From Deltaproteobacteria bacterium (GTDB taxonomy: Bacteria; Myxococcota_A; UBA9160; UBA6930), in contig NYZB01000059.1 of NCBI GenBank assembly GCA_002687015.1, forward strand, positions 1 to 51,751: a stretch of 51,751 bases of DNA, given 5' to 3'. The translations under genes and the position numbers were made by a program. Below the pieces are notes generated by a model. It saw only the letters and a program-made list of their open reading frames with translations, ran no database searches and was not told the DNA's origin. Each line of letters begins with the position of its first letter. The first letter of the stretch is position 1. This document shows positions 48,763 through 51,751 of this stretch, in pieces.

Positions 48763-50316
48763 ATGGAAGCAAGCGGCCCCCACCTCGAGTTCGTCGAGAC
48801 CTTTGCCTCCTGGGTCTTCCTCACGCCGGACGAGGTCTGGAAGATCAAGAAGCCCGTCCTGCTGGGCTTCCTCGACTACACCACGGCGGAGAAGCGCCGC
48901 CTGGTCTGCGAGGCCGAGGTGCGGCTCAGCCGGCGTCTCGCCCCCGAGGTCTACCTCGGAGTGGTCCCCGTGACGCGGGGCCCCGACGATCGCCTGCGCA
49001 TTGGAGGCGATGGCGAGCCCTCGGACTGGGCCGTCCACATGGCCCGTCTTCCCGACCGGGACCGGGCAGACCTTCGCCTCGAGTCGGACCGCCTCGATGA
49101 CGAGCACATCCGGTGCATTGCCACCCGCCTGGCGGCCTTCCATGAGGTGGCCCGTTGCGACGCCGCGACCCGGGGACGAGGCAGCATCGAATCCTTGAAG
49201 GGGACGGTGGCGCTGGCCATCCACGAGCCCGCCGACCGGGACAGGGATCGCGAGACGCCCCCCATCCCCGAAGCGGAATCGGCGGCTGCCTGGCAGCAGG
49301 GCTTCCTCGCCGAGAACGCGAAGCTCTTCGAGGCGCGGCTCGAAGGCGGCCGGATTCGCGAGGGCCACGGCGAGCTGAGTCTCGAGAACGTGTTCATCGA
49401 CGAGGCGGGCACCGTCAACGTGCTCGACTGCCTCGAGTACGACGACGCCCTGCGCTACTCGGACGTGTGCTCGGACGTGGCCTTCCTCTCGACCGATCTC
49501 GCCTCGCGTGGCCGCGTCGACCTGGCCGAGCGCCTGGTCGCCGAGTACGCGGCCGCCGCGAACGACTTCGACCTCTATCCGCTCCTCGACTTCTACGCGA
49601 GCCTGCGCGCCTCCATCCGTGGGAAGATCCAGTGGTTCTACGCGACCCGCGAGGGCATCGACCGCAGGACGCGCGACGCCTGTCTCGCGCGGGCGAGGCG
49701 CTTCTTCCTGATGGCCGCCTCCGCTGAGCGCCGTCCCCTCCTGCCCCCGACGATGGTGGCGCTGGGCGGACAGGTGGCGAGCGGGAAGAGCACGATCGCC
49801 AGTCGCGTTGCGAGAGAGATCGGCGCTCCCTTGATCAGTGCGGATCGCACCCGCTCCTTCATGCTGGGCGCCCGGGCCGACGACGCCCACGAAGCCCAGT
49901 GGGAGCTGGCCTACGAACCGGGCTTCTCGCACCGGGTCTATGCCGAGCTGATGCGGCGCGCCGGGGCGGTGCTTCGCTCCGGACGACCCGTGGTCCTCGA
50001 CGGCTGCTTCCGCTCGGCCACCCAGCGCTCGATCGCCCGGCGCATGGCCGCCCGCTACGAGCGACCCTTCCTCTTCGTGGAGGTACAGGTCGACCCCGAG
50101 CAGAGACGAGAACGCCTCCGGGCCCGCGCGGAACGCGACGGCGTCGACGAGAAGGTCTGGCTCGACATCGCCAAGGGCCTCGCGAGCCAGTGGGAGCCCG
50201 TCGAGGAGCTCCCCGAAGCGGAGAGCCTCACCATCGACGGGGGGAGATCGATCCGCGAGGACATGGACGCCGTCGAGGCGCGGCTCGCGACCTGGCCGAG
50301 GGGACTGACGGGTTAG
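48763..50316 (+). CDS. Bifunctional aminoglycoside-phosphotransferase-like / P-loop kinase protein
   Basis: A 517-residue fusion of a COG2187 phosphotransferase-like domain (about 1-320) and a COG0645 P-loop kinase (about 330-517). The first has GHGELSLENVFID (Brenner-like loop with Glu in place of Asp) and NVLDCLEYDD, close to the usual metal-binding segment. The second has the Walker A GGQVASGKST and a VVLDGCFRSATQR segment. Such fusions are widespread and poorly characterised; small-molecule phosphorylation is likely. The start may be ATG at 48763 or the GTG just before it. The stop overlaps the stop of the convergent HAD gene. Confidence 0.87.
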   Translation: MEASGPHLEFVETFASWVFLTPDEVWKIKKPVLLGFLDYTTAEKRRLVCEAEVRLSRRLAPEVYLGVVPVTRGPDDRLRIGGDGEPSDWAVHMARLPDRDRADLRLESDRLDDEHIRCIATRLAAFHEVARCDAATRGRGSIESLKGTVALAIHEPADRDRDRETPPIPEAESAAAWQQGFLAENAKLFEARLEGGRIREGHGELSLENVFIDEAGTVNVLDCLEYDDALRYSDVCSDVAFLSTDLASRGRVDLAERLVAEYAAAANDFDLYPLLDFYASLRASIRGKIQWFYATREGIDRRTRDACLARARRFFLMAASAERRPLLPPTMVALGGQVASGKSTIASRVAREIGAPLISADRTRSFMLGARADDAHEAQWELAYEPGFSHRVYAELMRRAGAVLRSGRPVVLDGCFRSATQRSIARRMAARYERPFLFVEVQVDPEQRRERLRARAERDGVDEKVWLDIAKGLASQWEPVEELPEAESLTIDGGRSIREDMDAVEARLATWPRGLTG

Positions 50317-51047
50317 CGGTCCCGGAGCCCCAGGAGGGGGCCGAGCTCGGCGTGGCTGCCGACGACGCGATCGGCATCCGGAAGCTCGCTCGCGTCGTCG
50401 TAGCGCGCCCGGATGCGCACGGTCCCCATCCCGATGCCCCGAGCCCCCGCGACATCGGTGCGGCGCAGATCGCCCACGTGAACGGCCTCTCCGGAGGCGA
50501 CGCCCAACGGCTCCAGCGCGGCGTGGAAGGCCTCCGGGTGGGGCTTCGGGCGCCGCGTCTCGTCCGAGAAGACCTGGACTTCGAGACAGGGGAGGAGCCC
50601 GAGACGGTCGAGATGCTGGCGCACGACCCGCCCCGGCGTCAGGCCCGTATCGCAGATGAGCGCGCAGCGGACGCCGGCACCCACCAGTCCCTGCAGCAGC
50701 ACCCCTGCCCCATCGACCATCAGAACGCGGCCCGAGTGCGACGCCTGCTCGAAGTCGCGGACCAGGGCGGCGCGCGCGGCGAGCTCCTCGCCGAGACCCA
50801 GGTCGGCCAGAGCCCAGGTCGCGATCTCCGGGGCGCCACTGGCCCTGCCCTCTTCCCAGTCCTCCATGTGGCGGGCCCAGGCGGGGTCGAAGACGTTCCG
50901 GACCTTCTCCGGCCCGGCCTCGACGCCGGCTGCGAGCGCGGCCCGCTCCAGCGCGGCGACGCGCAGAGCGTGGGCGGTCTCCCAATCGGCCTCGTAGATC
51001 AGCGTGTTCCAGCAGTCGAAGGTGACTGCCGAGGGAAGATCCTGCAT
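50313..51047 (-). CDS. HAD superfamily (subfamily IA) hydrolase
   Basis: A 244-residue HAD hydrolase. Motif I is TFDCWNTL, in which the nucleophile Asp is present and the second position is Trp, as in many DxWGTL-type members. Motif II lies in LICDTGL, the motif III lysine in RRPKPHPEAFHAAL, and motif IV is VGDLRRTDVAGARGIGM. It has an all-helical cap inserted after motif I. It likely dephosphorylates a small metabolite. The start is ATG 51047 or the GTG just upstream. Its TAA overlaps the convergent gene's TAG. Confidence 0.87.
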   Translation of the reverse strand: MQDLPSAVTFDCWNTLIYEADWETAHALRVAALERAALAAGVEAGPEKVRNVFDPAWARHMEDWEEGRASGAPEIATWALADLGLGEELAARAALVRDFEQASHSGRVLMVDGAGVLLQGLVGAGVRCALICDTGLTPGRVVRQHLDRLGLLPCLEVQVFSDETRRPKPHPEAFHAALEPLGVASGEAVHVGDLRRTDVAGARGIGMGTVRIRARYDDASELPDADRVVGSHAELGPLLGLRDR

Positions 51048-51090
51048 CACCGGCGGGAGCCTACCAGATGGGCGGCTCGCTCACGCGGTG

Positions 51091-51363
51091 CTAGCCCGTC
51101 GGCTGGGCGGAAAGCAGTGCGAAGGCCAGCCCGAGCACCAGGGCCAAGGCCGCCATGGCCGCCAGGAGAATCCGCGCGCGGGTTGCCGATGCGCCGAGCT
51201 CCGTCGCGAGCTGCTGCTGGGCCACGGCGAAGGCCTGCTGCACTTCGCCCGCCTCCAGCGTCGGATCCTGCTGGCGCTGCTCGCGAACCAGGGCGGCCAG
51301 CTTCTCGGCCAGGGCCTGGGCGCGGGCGGAGGGCGCCGAAATGAGTGTGGGAAAGACGTACAT
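51091..51363 (-). CDS. Small membrane protein of unknown function
   Basis: A 90-residue ORF (a start at 51417 would give 108 residues). It begins MYVFPTLISAPSARAQALAEKL, continues as a Gln-rich amphipathic helix (REQRQQDPTLEAGEVQQAF), and ends with one membrane segment (ILLAAMAALALVLGLAFALL) and a short tail. Topology is probably N-in with a C-terminal anchor. I recognise no family. It lies on the same strand as, and just downstream of, the truncated gene at the window edge. No clear ribosome site is seen for either start. Confidence 0.55.
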   Translation of the reverse strand: MYVFPTLISAPSARAQALAEKLAALVREQRQQDPTLEAGEVQQAFAVAQQQLATELGASATRARILLAAMAALALVLGLAFALLSAQPTG

Positions 51364-51433
51364 GGGGGTCGAAATCGGCAGACGGCGGAGCAGGGTTGAG
51401 CCCGGGGGCCGGCCCATCCGCGAGACTCGTGGC

Positions 51434-51751
51434 TCAGGCCACCGGGCGGGGGAAGCGCAGGCTCAGGTTCATCTGGGGTGCGAGCGCCCGGATGCGTTCC
51501 ATGCTGGGCACCGGACGAGCGTCCTGGAGGTCGATGCGGACGATCGCGTCGGCTGCACACCCGGCGAGGGCGGCCGCCAGGCGATCCAGGAAGCCCTCCC
51601 CCCCGGCGAGAGGAAGGGCCAGCATCGGCCGGGTCGGCAGCGGGTCGAAGCGCCAGCGCAGGGGCTCGCCCGGCGTGCCCCGGAGCCGCAGGGTGCCCTT
51701 GGTCTCGTCCTGCTCGGCAAAGGAGGTCCGGTCGACGGAGCCGCAGAACAG
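51434..51751 (-). CDS. C-terminal part of an unidentified protein (5' end outside window)
   Basis: The frame is open from the right edge to a stop at 51434-51436, giving 105 C-terminal residues. They include TSFAEQDETKGTLRLRGTP, WRFDPLPTRPMLALPLAGG, LDRLAAALAGCAADAIVRID and a final FPRPVA. Codon use is strongly GC-ending, as in real genes here. It looks like a soluble alpha/beta protein. No family is recognised, and the start is not visible. Confidence 0.6.
   Translation of the reverse strand: MFCGSVDRTSFAEQDETKGTLRLRGTPGEPLRWRFDPLPTRPMLALPLAGGEGFLDRLAAALAGCAADAIVRIDLQDARPVPSMERIRALAPQMNLSLRFPRPVA

Noticed and set aside
1-51751. tRNA, rRNA, CRISPR arrays, insertion sequences, prophage
   Set aside because: None of the expected sequence patterns or protein families was seen by eye on either strand. 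A tRNA or CRISPR search program was not available.

Overview
The window is high-GC bacterial chromosome (coding positions strongly GC-ending, many GTG/TTG starts, good AGGAGG-type ribosome sites). The mix of genes (wax-ester synthase/DGAT, family III CoA transferase, MaoC, many short-chain dehydrogenases, P450, Baeyer-Villiger monooxygenase, F420-type reductase, sulfatase/sulfotransferase, DUF3604 proteins, selenoproteins) fits an uncultured deltaproteobacterial-type lineage (Myxococcota/Desulfobacterota/Binatota-like) with a lipid- and xenobiotic-oriented metabolism. This placement is inferred from gene content only. I see no tRNA, rRNA, CRISPR, IS element or phage gene.

Layout. 1-3.2 kb: an edge-truncated secreted vWA protein, then a PiT phosphate transporter / DUF47 / rhodanese operon. 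3.2-10.3 kb: a minus-strand run of VOC protein, carboxylesterase, DUF1214 protein, sulfotransferase and DUF3604 protein, the last three tightly packed. 10.4-16.1 kb: HAD phosphatase, Cys-rich secreted peptide, serine hydrolase coupled to a selenocysteine glutathione peroxidase, a pseudo-protease/vWA fusion and a secreted protein. 16.2-23.7 kb: sulfatase, P450, Baeyer-Villiger monooxygenase, acyl-CoA synthetase, glutaredoxin-type lipoprotein. 23.8-26.9 kb: HAD-acyltransferase fusion, gpsA, Tat-type SnoaL-like protein (phospholipid synthesis). 27-31 kb: pectate-lyase-like protein with a likely frameshift, two methyltransferases, a coiled-coil secreted protein. 31-34.2 kb: a tandem-MarR regulator with hydroxylase and SDR, divergent from an F420-type reductase across a large nested palindrome. 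34.2-37 kb: methyltransferase and a second DUF3604 lipoprotein. 37-43.7 kb: a five-gene operon (SDR, cyclase, unknown lipoprotein, MaoC, double CoA transferase). 43.7-51.7 kb: FkbM-like protein, WS/DGAT, a membrane-anchored selenocysteine peroxiredoxin-like protein, a gene remnant, SDR/SnoaL pair, DUF1330, APH-kinase fusion, HAD, and an edge-truncated gene.

The most notable result is that two genes contain in-frame TGA codons exactly at the redox-active position of their families (GPx residue 36; UPYC motif, residue 129, in an AhpC/TSA-type protein). Each TGA is followed by a compact hairpin of bacterial SECIS type. Conventional gene calling would split or truncate both. The host should therefore carry SelA/SelB/SelC/SelD elsewhere in the genome. 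A second strong signal is the nested palindrome centred between 33638 and 33639, which may be the operator of the tandem-MarR regulator.
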